A DNA stretch of 64,000 nucleotides from Echinarachnius parma (taxonomy: Eukaryota; Echinodermata; Echinoidea; Clypeasteroida; Echinarachniidae), in assembly GCA_037951105.1 (NCBI GenBank), contig JBAMJV010008031.1, positions 1-64,000 on the forward strand, written 5' to 3'. Below are positions 34,409 to 45,158 of this stretch, in pieces (the first letter of the stretch is position 1; each line of letters opens with the position of its first letter). The notes beneath the pieces are model-generated. The model did no database searches. It was given only the letters and a program-made list of their open reading frames with translations, and was not told where the DNA came from. A program made the position numbers and the translations under genes.

Positions 34409-34954
34409 TTAAAGGGGTGGAAGGTGCATGGGATGAATTGACAGGAAAACGCCGGTGAACGAAAGGATGGAGTAGAAAAAAAGAAGAGTTGATATGTGTA
34501 TTAAATTGTTACTGAGATGGAGAATGGATTCATCCCTCATTTTCACTCCTCCTCACATGATCTATTATTAGGGATCGCTTGTTGTCAATGGTTCAATCCA
34601 CCATACATAGGCGCAAATCGTCGGCTGAAAGTATAGTGTTATATCATTGATATTTCAAAAATACCAGTTCCCTGGGCAGTTTAAAGAGAAAAGTGGGGTT
34701 TAAAAGGGTGGAAGGTTGAATAAATTGATGGAATTCCACTATTATTTCCATTCAATGTTAATTTTTTTTTCATTTCCCACAACATATTTCAAATATGTAT
34801 TTTTTTAATATAAATGATTAGTTAATTATTGTATATTTTGTTGGAAAGAATAAATTGAATTGAATCGAATTCAATGCTAAATATCTCCTCAATTAGGGAG
34901 ATATTTGAAGACAAACAAAATCAAAACACATTTCCTACTTATGTTATAAACCAA

Positions 34955-35040
34955 ACAACAAGGTAACATAGAAGTGTTTGAAAGCTCCAAGTGACTTTAG
35001 TGGAATTTCACGAAACTAATGGATCACTTTAATGTTATAC
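34955..35040 (+). repeat. family G fragment
   Basis: AAACAACAAGGTAACATAGAAGTG, GAAAGCTCCAAGTGACTTTAG and ACTAATGGATCACTTT correspond block by block to the left arm of the palindrome at 54264-54552. Confidence 0.55.
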
Positions 35041-35049
35041 TCTCCCCCA

Positions 35050-35065
35050 CCCCCCCCCCCCCCCC
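35050..35065. repeat. poly(C) run of 16
   Basis: Uninterrupted C homopolymer directly after the family G fragment. Confidence 0.85.
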
Positions 35066-35119
35066 ACCTGTTCAAAGGGTGGCGATTCATGCACGCTCCT
35101 CATGATAGACGACCGTGTC

Positions 35120-35300
35120 CCTTTAATAAAGAGACGAAAGGTGGAGTAAATTGAGGGGAAAACACGATGAAAGAGAGAAACAAAAACATCCGACGACGAA
35201 TCGCTGAGGAGAGGTGAGACGGGGGATGAATTAGAGCGGGAAAGCGCGGCGATGGATGGATCATCAACTACCGTAATGTCTTCGCTCCGCCTGCATTCAT
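35120..35300 (+). repeat. duplicated module, copy 3 (best partner 36226-36400)
   Basis: GACGAAAGGTGGAGTAAATTG, CATCCGACGACGAATCGCTG, GAGGAGAGGT, GCGGCGAT and GGATGGATCATCA appear in the same order in 36226-36400, roughly 80 percent identical over about 180 bp. It is CpG-rich for the region and unlike the MITE families, so a locally duplicated functional module is possible. The minus-strand 130-codon frame overlaps both but carries no motif. Confidence 0.6.
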
Positions 35301-35519
35301 GACTCAAGCTCTCGATGTTGAGGGATCTTGTAAACTTTTGTTTATATGTGAAAAAACTGACGAAGGGTTGATACAAAAAGTATGTGTATTTATGTGATCT
35401 GATAATGTGCATGGGTGAAAACACCATTATGATTGCAAAATGGATGTCATATGACCTAGTAAAGAGAGAAAATGCAAGCGATATTTGCTAGCTCATTTCA
35501 CTTTTTGTGCACACAGTAA

Positions 35520-35857
35520 CCCAGCTAGCCACCTGACGTCGGGCCGATGTCGGAATTTGGTTGCCGGATGTCGGCATATCGCCGTTGGCTCGAGGTTAAA
35601 ATGTCCGCCAGCCCAACATCGTCACGACGTCATTTTTGTGATATATTGGCATAACGTCATTTTCCGACAATGGCCCAACATCATGTCATGAGATGATGTT
35701 GGGCCATTGTCGGAAAATGACGTTATGGCAATATATCACAAAAATGACGTCGTGACGATGTTGGGCTGGCGGACATTTTAACCTCGAGCCAACGGCGATA
35801 TGCCGACATCTGGCAACCAAATTCCGACATCGGCCCGACGTCAGGTGGCTAGCTGGG
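35520..35857. mobile_element. 338-bp near-perfect palindromic MITE (CCCAGCTAGCC ends)
   Basis: CCCAGCTAGCCACCTGAC at the left is mirrored by GTCAGGTGGCTAGCTGGG at the right, and complementarity continues almost without a break to the centre near 35688. It carries many GACGTC / CGTGACG and CCGACAT motifs. The insertion splits a family B-like segment (CTCATTTCACTTTTTGTGCAC on its left). The high arm identity implies a young element or gene conversion between arms. Confidence 0.85.
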
Positions 35858-36002
35858 AAGTTGTCTCTCATGGATACTTTCAAATCCGAATACTTCAAGC
35901 ACAAATATTTTTATAACCAAACCAAAACTGTTACAGTACATGCTTTATTCATAGTTAAATAAATACCGCTATACATCTAAGTATAGGTCAGGTGGCCGCG
36001 GA

Positions 36003-36005
<3 letters not shown>

Positions 36006-36033
<28 letters not shown>
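36006..36033. repeat. poly(G) run of 28 (longest in the window)
   Basis: Uninterrupted G flanked by CGGAACC and CTGGGGGCTGCAGCCCC. C-rich mirror sequence (CCCCCCCTCTCCCCCCCCCC) lies 95 bases to the right, so the region can form an imperfect G/C foldback. Confidence 0.9.
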
Positions 36034-36225
36034 CTGGGGGCTGCAGCCCCGACTTTTTTGGCTTAAAACAAAGAAACACATACGCATAAAATAACATTTG
36101 TTATAACAATTAAATTGCGGTCAGCCCGCCCCCCCCCTCTCCCCCCCCCCCCACACTTTCAAAACCTTTCCGCGGCCCCTGTAGGTTGTGTGGATTGCGA
36201 AATGTTACTCGATCCCTTTAAAAAA

Positions 36226-36400
36226 AAAGACGAAAGGTGGAGTAAATTGTGGTGAAAACACTCAGAAAAAACAAACATCCGACGACGAATCGCTGAGGAG
36301 AGGTAGGATGGGGGTTGAATTAGGGCGGGGAAGTGCGGCGATCGATGGATCATCAGTAATGGCACTACTCCGCCTGCCTGTGTTCATGCATGACTCAAGA
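36226..36400 (+). repeat. duplicated module, copy 4 (partner 35120-35300)
   Basis: Same block order as 35120-35300. Ends with the shared CATGACTCAAG. Confidence 0.6.
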
Positions 36401-37022
36401 CATGGATGGATGTTGTTGTTGTACGACTGCGCGCATCCCGTGTTCCATTGCATCGAGTCTGTAATATATAACTCAATCGAGTTTTCATAATTTGGCTCTG
36501 AGATGACGTTTATCTTACTATCCACGGATACAGTTTCATTATTTTGTCAAAATTCATTCATTTTTAGATAAAAATATATTTATAAGGTAAAAATGACAGT
36601 CAAGAGATTGACAAGAAGCAATTGCTTGTGATATAAGATTCTTTTAAAACATGTTAAGCATAAAAGCTGCACCAATAATATTATGATAATCATCACATGA
36701 CATTATGCTCAAACAGAACGACTAAAACCACAAGAAAAGTACGACAAACAACAACAATAACGACAACAACAACATAGTTACATCAATATTCAATAGTTGG
36801 TAAGCATTGTTACTTTGTAAGTTTTTTTATTGTAAGTTGTTTGAACATGCGTTACAAAATAATATAGTTTCGCAAATCTAAATGGTGCTTGCCCCATCGT
36901 ATATAACTCCCTGATATTTGATTGAGCGCTGTAAAAAAAGATGAGTTCAATTTGGCTAAGTAAAATATTGATTGTTCCCCTACCGACAGACCGAGTCCAT
37001 GGATTTCTGAATGATACACATT
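36400..37022. other. gene-free interval
   Basis: AT-rich with a short (AAC)n patch near 36745-36775. No gene recognised. Confidence 0.35.
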
Positions 37023-37175
37023 GTGGAACACATCAACAACGCCACCAACCCAACCACCACCACCAACAACAATAACACCACCACCACCACTACCGCCACC
37101 ATCACCACCACCACTACCGCCGCCAACACCACCACCACCACCACCACCACGAACAACAACAACAACAAAGACACA
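37023..37175. repeat. (CAC)/(AAC) simple-repeat tract
   Basis: About 150 bases of CAC and AAC triplets. Valine- or threonine-rich open frames on both strands arise only from it. Confidence 0.95.
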
Positions 37176-37264
37176 ACAAAGCATAGAATTATGAATAAAC
37201 AAAACAACCACTCGTTTATAACCAACAAAGACAACGCGCACGTCCATTCATACGATGTAATTTT

Positions 37265-37350
37265 CTTGTTTGTTTTGTTTGTTTGTTTGTTTGTTGTTGT
37301 TGTTGTTGTTGTTTTCCTCCTTTTTGAGAAGGAGGGGGAGGGGGGGGGGG
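37265..37350. repeat. (GTTT)n / (GTT)n followed by G-rich run
   Basis: TTTGTTTG repeats, then about seven GTT units, then a purine tract with GGGGGGGGGGGG. The previous CAC/AAC tract and this one are partly complementary. Confidence 0.85.
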
Positions 37351-37848
37351 GCTCTCCAGTGAGACAACGCAAATTCGTATTTGACCAGAGCAAACCGTCT
37401 TTTGAAATATATAATCATGAATGAAAATATAACGACCGGCATTGTGTTATTCTAATTCTATGCTATTTACGCATGATTATGTTTCATTTACAATCAGATA
37501 GAGGTAGCGTCACCTGGTAGAGTATACACTGTCGACGGCTTAATAATATGAATAATTCATAATAATATGAACATTTGTTATGGTTTTGTTTTCATTCAGT
37601 ACCGACCCGACCTTGGTGAGACCGAGAATAACTATTTGTTTAGTGTTAGGACTAAATCGAGCGCATCTGCACAATAAATGAATAATGACAACAATTCAGG
37701 CACTGGGTCGTGAAGTGATATTGATATTTCATAATCTCAGCAAGAATCAGAAACTCAGAATTAATGATGGCACTAATCCCCTCAAACATCTAAAGGGCAA
37801 ACCGCAAATTGGTGGCGCACCCAGGAGGGGGTAGCAAGGGAGCAACTG

Positions 37849-37868
37849 CCCCCCCCCCCCCCCCCCCC
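37849..37868. repeat. poly(C) run of 20 within a GGCGCACCCAGG-type element
   Basis: The run follows GGTGGCGCACCCAGGAGGGGG, the same kind of lead-in seen at 8482 and 42270. Confidence 0.85.
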
Positions 37869-38106
37869 TGTCAGATTCCTTGCCCTCCGGCTCCTGTTGC
37901 ATCCCTCCCTAGTGAGAGGGAACAGGTACACAGAAATGTATAACAACATCTCCATTTTTAAAAAATACCCGTTGCTTGGGATCCAACTTTAGTTCCTTCA
38001 GTGTCTCCTATATAGCATCATTTTGCTGTCTTGTCTTGATGTATTATCATTCTTGTCTTCAGTGGTTTAGTGGCGTAGCTAAGGGGGGATGGGGGCACGG
38101 GACATC

Positions 38107-38120
38107 GGGGGGGGGGGGGG
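38107..38120. repeat. poly(G) run of 14 after TGGCGTAGCTAAGG
   Basis: AGTGGCGTAGCTAAGGGGGG precedes the run, placing it in the same repeat class as 42270-42310. Confidence 0.8.
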
Positions 38121-39255
38121 CATGTGTGCCCCTCCAATGATTTGACAATCGGATTCGTAATAAATCAGATGCGCGGTTCCATCTTGCGAACGCCTTGTGC
38201 ACGCTGCGTATATTATGCACACTGGCTCGGTGCATTGAATTTCAATGGCTCGGATATACAGTGCGCACAAACTATATAATAGTGTAGCCTAGTTCAAAAT
38301 GGCGACCCGCAGTATATTATCCTTACACTTGACAATCTTCAAGCTTGCGTAATTGTGGAAAATATTGCCCCCTTTTCCTGCTGCCCCCTCTCCCCCCTGC
38401 ACAGCTGGCTTTATCCTGGTTGCACCCCTACCACGATCCTAACAGTGTGTTGTGTTGTTGGAAAGGGCGGGAACACAACACAATAACTATATCAATATTC
38501 AATCGCTGAGGTTATCTCGCAATTCAATCTCATTTTTTATTTGTGAATCACCATGCTTTTGTGGCGGGTTTTTAGTGTGTGTTGACATTGACAACACTGC
38601 GAATACAGCAAGCGGATGATGTATTCTATAGTTATGATTTATTTATACGCAAGTCGTTAATATTTCACAATTTTTTTCCTTTCAAAATAAGATGAATTTA
38701 TTGGAGACGAATTGCACGGATTGTTACTGTAGTCAATATGACTTGACTAATGCTAAACCAAAATATTTGACTACGAGACGTACAGTATATGGCAAAAAGG
38801 GACCTTTTAAAGCCAAATAACGGTATTGGGAAACGCCACACACACAAACAAAAACGAAAAATATGCTTTCATCACCATATGTGCAAAAATATATCATAAC
38901 AGACAAAATGTTTTGACATGGACTATTTGAGCAATAAAAGGTTCGAAATTAAATAAAGATTGTTACCAAAGATTCAATTCAATCGCATATACTCTGCATA
39001 CAAAAGCTATGCAAGCGCACGTATGAATGCACGGCGCGCGGGCTTGTCGACCAATACCCAGCCCGACGGAGAGGGGCGAACGAGCAGTGAATTTATGCCT
39101 AATTTCATCGGCATGCTGGCGTTTAACGATACTAAGGATCGGATTTTACCACACAGGCCCCTTTTGGTATACTTATTCAACAATATTTATAAATCAGGTG
39201 CCCTCCTAGCTACGTCAGTGACTGGCAATGTACAGGCAAAATTTCCTCATCAGAG
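38121..39255. other. gene-free interval
   Basis: No gene recognised. A 109-codon plus-strand frame at 38960-39289 has no recognisable motif; it may include the diverged 3' part of the LINE whose tail is at 39256. Confidence 0.35.
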
Positions 39256-39605
39256 GGACGAAAACTCTCCACCGAATTATCACCATTAAGTTACCGTGGT
39301 GCAAAAAAGTGGAACGATTTACCAATTGTTGTTAAATAAAGTATATCGCTCAATATTTTTAAAAATAGAAATTGATAAAGCATAGTTTTTTGTTTTTTTG
39401 TGGGGTTTTTTTGGTATAAATTAATTGTGAATTTTTGTAAATATTTTGTGTTATTTTTGTGTGTGCAATTTGAATTTGTTTATACTGTGTATATATAATG
39501 TTGTATTTATGTAAATGTGCTTTTTAATATTGTACGAATTGCTGAAGAACAACAGCCCTTGGATGAATCAATTAAGTGACCATAATGAAATGAAATAAAG
39601 TCAAA
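39256..39605 (+). pseudogene. 3' end of a non-LTR retrotransposon (LINE) remnant
   Basis: Codons at 39286-39336 read LSYRGAKKWNDLPIVVK then TAA. Continuing past the stop gives SISLNIFKNR. This matches the conserved end of many CR1/L2/Jockey-type reverse transcriptase ORFs (xSYRGAKLWNxLP...SLxxFKxxLK). A T/G-rich 3' UTR-like tail follows and ends with a GAAATGAAATAAAG motif near 39590. The body of the element is missing: 5' truncated and inactive. Confidence 0.6.
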
Positions 39606-40293
39606 CACAAACAATTCCCGTCTTAACCTTTAAGTTACTCCCATCCTTTCCTATTATTTTGTTTTGCTTCCGAAAATGGGATGATGATTACGCCCGAAAG
39701 TGTGAAGATTTTGTTCAAAGTTAGAATATTAGGACCGAAATAAGACGATTTTGCCCGAATTTAAATGATTTCGCTCCCAAATTAGATTATTTTGCTCGAT
39801 TTTTTTTTTGGCCTGGATATAAAACGCCGTTTTGGTGCTCTCAAAATTATCCGTGAAGGAAGGGGAGAGGGAGGATGATACCTGCACACAACGCACTGTA
39901 TACAATTACACAGTATTTACGCTCATTCTTCCAAAATATGTTCAAAGATTTTATGTTTATAATGTAGTTTTAAATACACGAATAAAATTCAATGATATAA
40001 ACACATTTCGGGGGATTTCATGACATTGTTTTATTTGATTTTGAAATCTTTGCACCAGAACTAAATATCACCTTTGAAATCACATGCAGCGCGGAACAAT
40101 ATCCGTGGCGGATCAGTGCATATCGGAAGTTCATAAAACATTTTACGACTTCTTTGCAAAATCACGTTATTACGTGCTGGCTTCAAAGATTGACTTATTC
40201 AATTTGAATACCTCCTGATTGCTTAAAATTACGACTCCGAAGTCGGAATCATAACATTATCGGCAAGCTTTGAGAAAATGGAAGCACGGTTAA
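39606..40293. other. gene-free interval
   Basis: No gene recognised. 39670-39790 repeats a loose TTTTGCTCCGAA / GATTTTGCCCGAA pattern several times (degenerate tandem repeat of about 30 bases). Confidence 0.35.
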
Positions 40294-41072
40294 AGGGATC
40301 TATAGTATACATTATCCATATCCACAACACTTACTTCGAAGCTTAGTGGTTCCCTCATGCCTCATAGAGTACAGAAGCCATGATGTCATAAAAACACTTT
40401 TTTGGAATTTTCAAATTTGGACTTCATTTTCAGAAAGAGCATAACAAATAATGTCCAAATACCGAAAATCAAAGGAATAGGTTGCGTATTGGCTGAGATA
40501 TGCCCATCCGAATGAATTTTACTTCAATGGGCAATCAGTGTTATAGTGCACTGGTTCCTAAATTTAGGAACCAGTGCACTACTATTACACTGATTGCCTA
40601 TTGACATCAACATCATTCGGATGAGCATATCTCAGCCAATACGTAACCTATTCCTTTGATTTCCGGTACTTGGACATTATTTGTTATGCTCTTTCTGAAA
40701 ATGAAGTCCAAATTTGAAAAATTCTATACAAATTGTTTATGACATCATTTTTGACATCACACTTCACCACTCTATTGTATTTGTATTACCACTAGAAGCA
40801 TGGAACATTCGGTTTTCCGAATTTCTCTTTCGTTAAAAAGATATTTATGATTGAAGTGTTTATTAGTGTTTGGAATTGTAATTATCCACTGGAAAGTTAT
40901 AACCGTGTACAAAGTCAGTGCAATGAGATAGCGAATATCACTCTGCATCTTCGCTCATTATCTGGACATATAATAATTTTCACACATTGCTAAGTGGACA
41001 TATCAGATCAAAACAATACACATTTTATTAACCTATCATCACTATTTGCGCATGTCAACAAAGTTACTAGAT
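40294..41072 (-). mobile_element. TTAA-type MITE, family B copy 3 (reverse) split by a palindrome
   Basis: It starts TTAA|AGGGATCTATAG and ends TCAACAAAGTTACTAGAT. It contains GTGGTTCCCTCATGCC, AACCGTGTACAAAGTCAGTGCA and CACTCTGCATCTTCGCTCAT in reverse B order. The 369-bp palindrome at 40380-40748 interrupts it. Confidence 0.7.
40380..40748. mobile_element. 369-bp palindromic element nested in family B copy 3
   Basis: ATGATGTCATAAA at the left and TTTATGACATCAT at the right are inverse. Complementarity runs inward (GGACTTCATTTTCAGAAAGAG / CTCTTTCTGAAAATGAAGTCC) to a centre at CCTAAATTTAGG near 40564. Its edges fall where B homology stops and resumes, so it inserted later. Confidence 0.8.
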
Positions 41073-42250
41073 GTATAATGTGGGTACTCACTGGTATATA
41101 GTGCGTGGGGGGGGGGGGGGGGGGGGGGGTGACCACCTTACACCCCACCCATTAGTGGCATATTGTAGTCAGGCAAGTTGAGGGGGGCACATCTAGTATT
41201 GTATATTTCTTTATTTTAACACCATTTTCCCCTTAAGTTTGGTATTGTTTTTGTCAAATGATTGCGGGCCGCGGACACGTGCCTGCCCCCAAAATATGAT
41301 TTTAATTGCGAACAGTCATGTATTGATACAAAAGTGAAGACAAATGTGTGTCTTTATTCCCGAAATGACAAAATAAACATCTCCGTTCGTTTCGCCCTCG
41401 CGCCTACCCCCTCCCTCCCTCCCCCAACAAAAAACTAAAACACGCCAGGCAAACTAAGAATACCAAGTGAAAGTTCCCAATAACAGTACTCACACGACGA
41501 CCGTGCACTCTTGCAAAATCGAATTTCTTAAAAGGAGTTAAACCGTTTCATGTCTGCATTTGCCAATTTGGCCAATAAAATAAGAACATTTTATTATTGC
41601 AAACTATCTTTTCTGGTATTCAAAGTTGGAAAGCGTCAAAAAGGTATTCTTTGGAGATATTGTTTCAAGATTTGGGTCTATTATGCAAGGTTTTTTTATT
41701 CAAGAATGGTCTGTTGATCGCACTGTAAATTATTATTTTCTCTCTATTCTATAGAGCGAAATCTCTGCAATAATTCTCTAACCCAAGTTCAAAGTCATAG
41801 GAACAAAAAACAAATGAAAAGAGAAAAAGTTCGGAAGAAACTTTACGACTTGCTCGCTGTAATTTTCTTTTTTGTTTCTTGTTGAAAATGGATCAAGTCC
41901 TTGGTTGGTTTAATCCATACAATACCAAAGTCCCTATGTATTGAGGGGAATAGTCCAATGACAATTTCATGACGTGGTATCGAAACGGTTAGTCTTAAAG
42001 CTCAAAGTAATATCACAAAGATCAAAGAAAATGGAACTCCCTGGATAGACCCGTATACCTCCATCATTGCACCAATGTGAAGCATTATATAAGAAAATAT
42101 AGACGAAAAAAATAAAAAGCATGATTATTATTATTATTATTATTATACACTGTGCATGCATGTGGGGTCTGGGCGCTTTATAAGTCGAGATCAAAAGCAT
42201 CCCGCGACAAATAAATAATTCCACTATGTATCGGTGTGTCTTTTCATCTT
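41073..42250. other. gene-free interval with G23 run and (TTA)n
   Basis: A G23 run lies at 41107-41129 and a short (TTA)n microsatellite at 42122-42145. No exon recognised. Confidence 0.4.
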
Positions 42251-42264
42251 TGAGGGAAAGGCCG

Positions 42265-42330
42265 CATTTGGTGGCGTAGCCAGGAACAAATTGGGGGGGG
42301 GGGGGGGGCTGGTATGAGAGAGCAACGTAA
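42265..42330. repeat. TGGCGTAGCCAGG plus G16 motif
   Basis: GGTGGCGTAGCCAGGAAC leads into G16 at 42293-42308. The same lead-in occurs near other homopolymers in the window, suggesting an element that carries or seeds the G run. Confidence 0.6.
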
Positions 42331-43329
42331 CCCCCTAGAAATCTGTTTTGTATAATGTATTCTTGTTAATGTGTTCACGCCCATAGGAGGAATGCACCAG
42401 GATAAAATGATCTCATAAAAGGGGATAACGGACCCAATTTGCCCCCATTTATACGCCATTGGCAGCATTGGCAACCAAACTACACTATGTAGATTGCGAT
42501 TAGAGGGCGGCGGCACACTCAGATCGAAGCCAGCTGAAACTAAAGGCGGCATTTTCCTTTTATTTTGTTTCTGTATTCTTCTAGACTATAGTTCCATCTA
42601 ATGTTTGATTTCCAATCCTCCCTCTTACTTTTGATATCGTGATCAATCCTTCTTGATCCGCCGCTGTGTCGCACAGCACAGTGGTCATACGGTGATCTTA
42701 TTTATTTCCGAATATTTGTTTTGGGCTTTATTCGATTCCTTTATTTTTTGGATGTCCATTTCCTTTTCGATATTCATTTATCTTTTTTCACCTACCACAA
42801 GACGTACGCGATGCGAGACACTGGTGAAACATGATTGGGGTTATGGAAGGCGGCGCAGTACGAAATCCCACACCATTGTTTCTTTCGTTCCGGGAATTAA
42901 GCCCCTCAATGGTATGTCACAAAGAGTTCATTGCTATATCGCACGTGCTTTTCAGCCACGTGGCCTTGAGAAGGTTAAGGTTACCGAGTGAAGGGCATCC
43001 CACCATTTCACACCTTGTAGCCACGCCAACCACGGAACGACACGAAAAACCCAAAAGAGTCGGCACGCCTTTCATCTCCGAACAAAAAACCATTGCCAAC
43101 GAGAAGAATAGCGAGCGAAAAACATACCCACCCCCTCTTCCTCAAAAGACTCTTCCTCAAAAATTAGCCTTTACCCCGCGTTTCCGAGTAAAAAGCTATT
43201 TCTCTCCTCCAAACGATCCCCCGACCGACATTGAAAGGGTAAAGCTTTACCCCCCTTATCCCCAAATCACCTACTGCCTCGGCTCGGCATTTAACATTAG
43301 CGCCCAATAGCCCCAATACGCACACACAC

Positions 43330-43680
43330 GAAACCCCCCTTTTATCCAATCAGCGCTCGCACTTGGCGGTCCGGCGGCCCCTTTGATCGCCGAAATCCAA
43401 TTATTTGTTTATACAAAAGTGGCAGTCGGCTATTACTTCATTAAGTTGCCCGCCCCATTGTACCGCCTATATCGGCCCCTCTTATAATGAACGCTATTTT
43501 GCGAGTCAACAAACCCCTCCGCGGGTCTTTTGTGGCGACCTAATGGATAGGGCCTCCTTTCAAATCCACCGCACGGCGCGCTGATTGGTCAGGCGGCGAA
43601 CATCAAAGGCGCGCTGAGGGTTGATCATTGGGTTGGCGGCGAGATGAAAGCGAGCGGGGTAATGCAGCTATCCTGTATAC
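43330..43680 (+). promoter_or_regulatory. sp5: Sp5 promoter with paired TCF/LEF and helper sites
   Basis: CpG-rich block 400 to 750 bases before the proposed start codon. CTTTGAT at 43381-43387 lies two bases after GGCGGC (43373-43378). ATCAAAG at 43602-43608 lies four bases after GGCGGC (43592-43597). CCAAT-type boxes occur at about 43347 (CCAATCAG) and 43584 (ATTGGTCAG). GGCGGC is the complement of the GCCGCC core of the TCF C-clamp helper site. Sp5 is a direct Wnt/beta-catenin target in several animals, which supports but does not prove function here. No clear TATA box. Confidence 0.5.
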
Positions 43681-44085
43681 ACAGAGCATTCACACACACA
43701 AACATCTTACAAATAACCCGAGCTAGCTATAGCTAGCTTTGCATGCTCACATGTGCATAGGGATTTTCGGGAGATTTCTTGATGATACCAACCGCATGAT
43801 AAAGCCATATATCCCGACTATTGTTCGTCATATTCAGGCAGATACCTGGCTTTCTTGGTTGTGGAATCCTTCTCTTCTGATCGGAAATAAACTAGCAAGA
43901 AATATCTCATAGACTTCAGATTCAAGCTTACTCTTCAGCTCAGACGTCCACGCACATGCATGCCGCCGCTGCACCGCCAATCCAGAATATTTGGGAAATA
44001 TACGTTTTTTTGTCATTCGTAGAACATTTTGTCATTCTTCATCGCATGTTCACTTTTAAATTTCCAGCTGTAAAACACGTGTAGT

Positions 44086-44121
44086 ATGCCGCTTGTGGAA
44101 GGCCCTACGGGAATATCAAAG
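44086..44121 (+). CDS. sp5: Sp5 exon 1 (proposed)
   Basis: The ATG, with A at -3, opens MPLVEGPTGISK and ends at an AAG|GTATGT donor, phase 0. This joins in frame to exon 2, which begins HSEAKP. In vertebrate Sp5 the single intron lies at the same kind of junction (K|HS just before the SP box), which supports the call. However, the usual longer N-terminus with an FLQ-type motif is absent, and an in-frame stop precedes the ATG, so a different upstream exon could be the true first one. Confidence 0.45.
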
Positions 44122-45158
44122 GTATGTTGATACAGGAATCTTCGGAATCTTCTATCTTTCAAAACGTTACAATGTTAGATGTTACAGAACTGACATGTTT
44201 GTGTTCTTTAGACACGAATCCAAATTGTTATCATTATAATGATAACCGCATACCAACATTTATATCTATATATATCATCTATCTAGTATTTTATCTGTAT
44301 TTCAGTCCAACCTAATAATACTTCGGAATGAACAATAATAATCGTTCCATTACTCTATTATTTTCATCTTGTTGTACATTAGACATGTGTATTTATATAG
44401 TTTCAAGTGTTAGCCCCGAATCGTTTTAATTCCGTTTAACAATAACACTTTAACTGATATATCTGTACAACAACCGTATACGTATTTATATTTTACAATT
44501 TACATTCTATTTCGAATCAATCAATCGTTAGAATCATGTTTGATTACAAAAATGAGAGAACGATCATTGATGGAATGCCAGGTACAAATATAAACAGTAT
44601 TCTGAATTGCGCTCATTGGAAAAATTATGATTTAAATTACTGTTCAGTCTGTTTTATTCAAATATGCTTCAATACTAGAGAAGATTTTACAAAGTCATCT
44701 CTAGCTCTCTGGTCCTCCATTATTAGGTAGACGAAATATGATTCATTGGTGTGGGATGTCCACTGCAATTTAAATGACAATCGTTCAGATATAATAAGTA
44801 ACCAAAGCGTGGAGAACTCTAATGTGAATTTTACGGTTTCTTATACTTTTTCTAAAGGTTACTAACGACATTAATTAGCCTGGCACCTTTTTCAATCTTG
44901 AATGTTTCGATTAAATCCCAAAGAGGCAGGGGTAAATGATTTCTTAATCCCGGTTCATTCCCTTGAAGTTGAAGTAAAAGCCTTGGTTTAGGTTAGATTT
45001 TGAGAGAGACGATTTCGTATTTTGTATAGAATTGGTGCAGAATTGTAACAATGATTTCAAAATTAAAAGCATGTGTTATTTCAAACGTTTGTAGTTTTTG
45101 TATAAGTAATGGGGAGTTTATTAATTTGTTCTCATCTCTTTTTGTCATTTCCAAACAG
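44122..45158 (+). other. sp5: Sp5 intron 1
   Basis: A 1037-bp AT-rich intron from GTATGT to a strong pyrimidine-rich acceptor ending TTTCCAAACAG. No repeat family is recognised inside. Confidence 0.5.

Noticed and set aside
35485-35904. Similar 68- and 72-codon frames on opposite strands
   Set aside because: They are the two arms of the same palindromic element read from either end.
37011-37424. Overlapping 137-codon frames on both strands
   Set aside because: Products of CAC/AAC and GTT simple repeats.
45051-45158. In-frame extension of the Sp5 frame upstream to an ATG
   Set aside because: It lies within the AT-rich intron before a strong acceptor. The 36 extra residues match nothing in the family.
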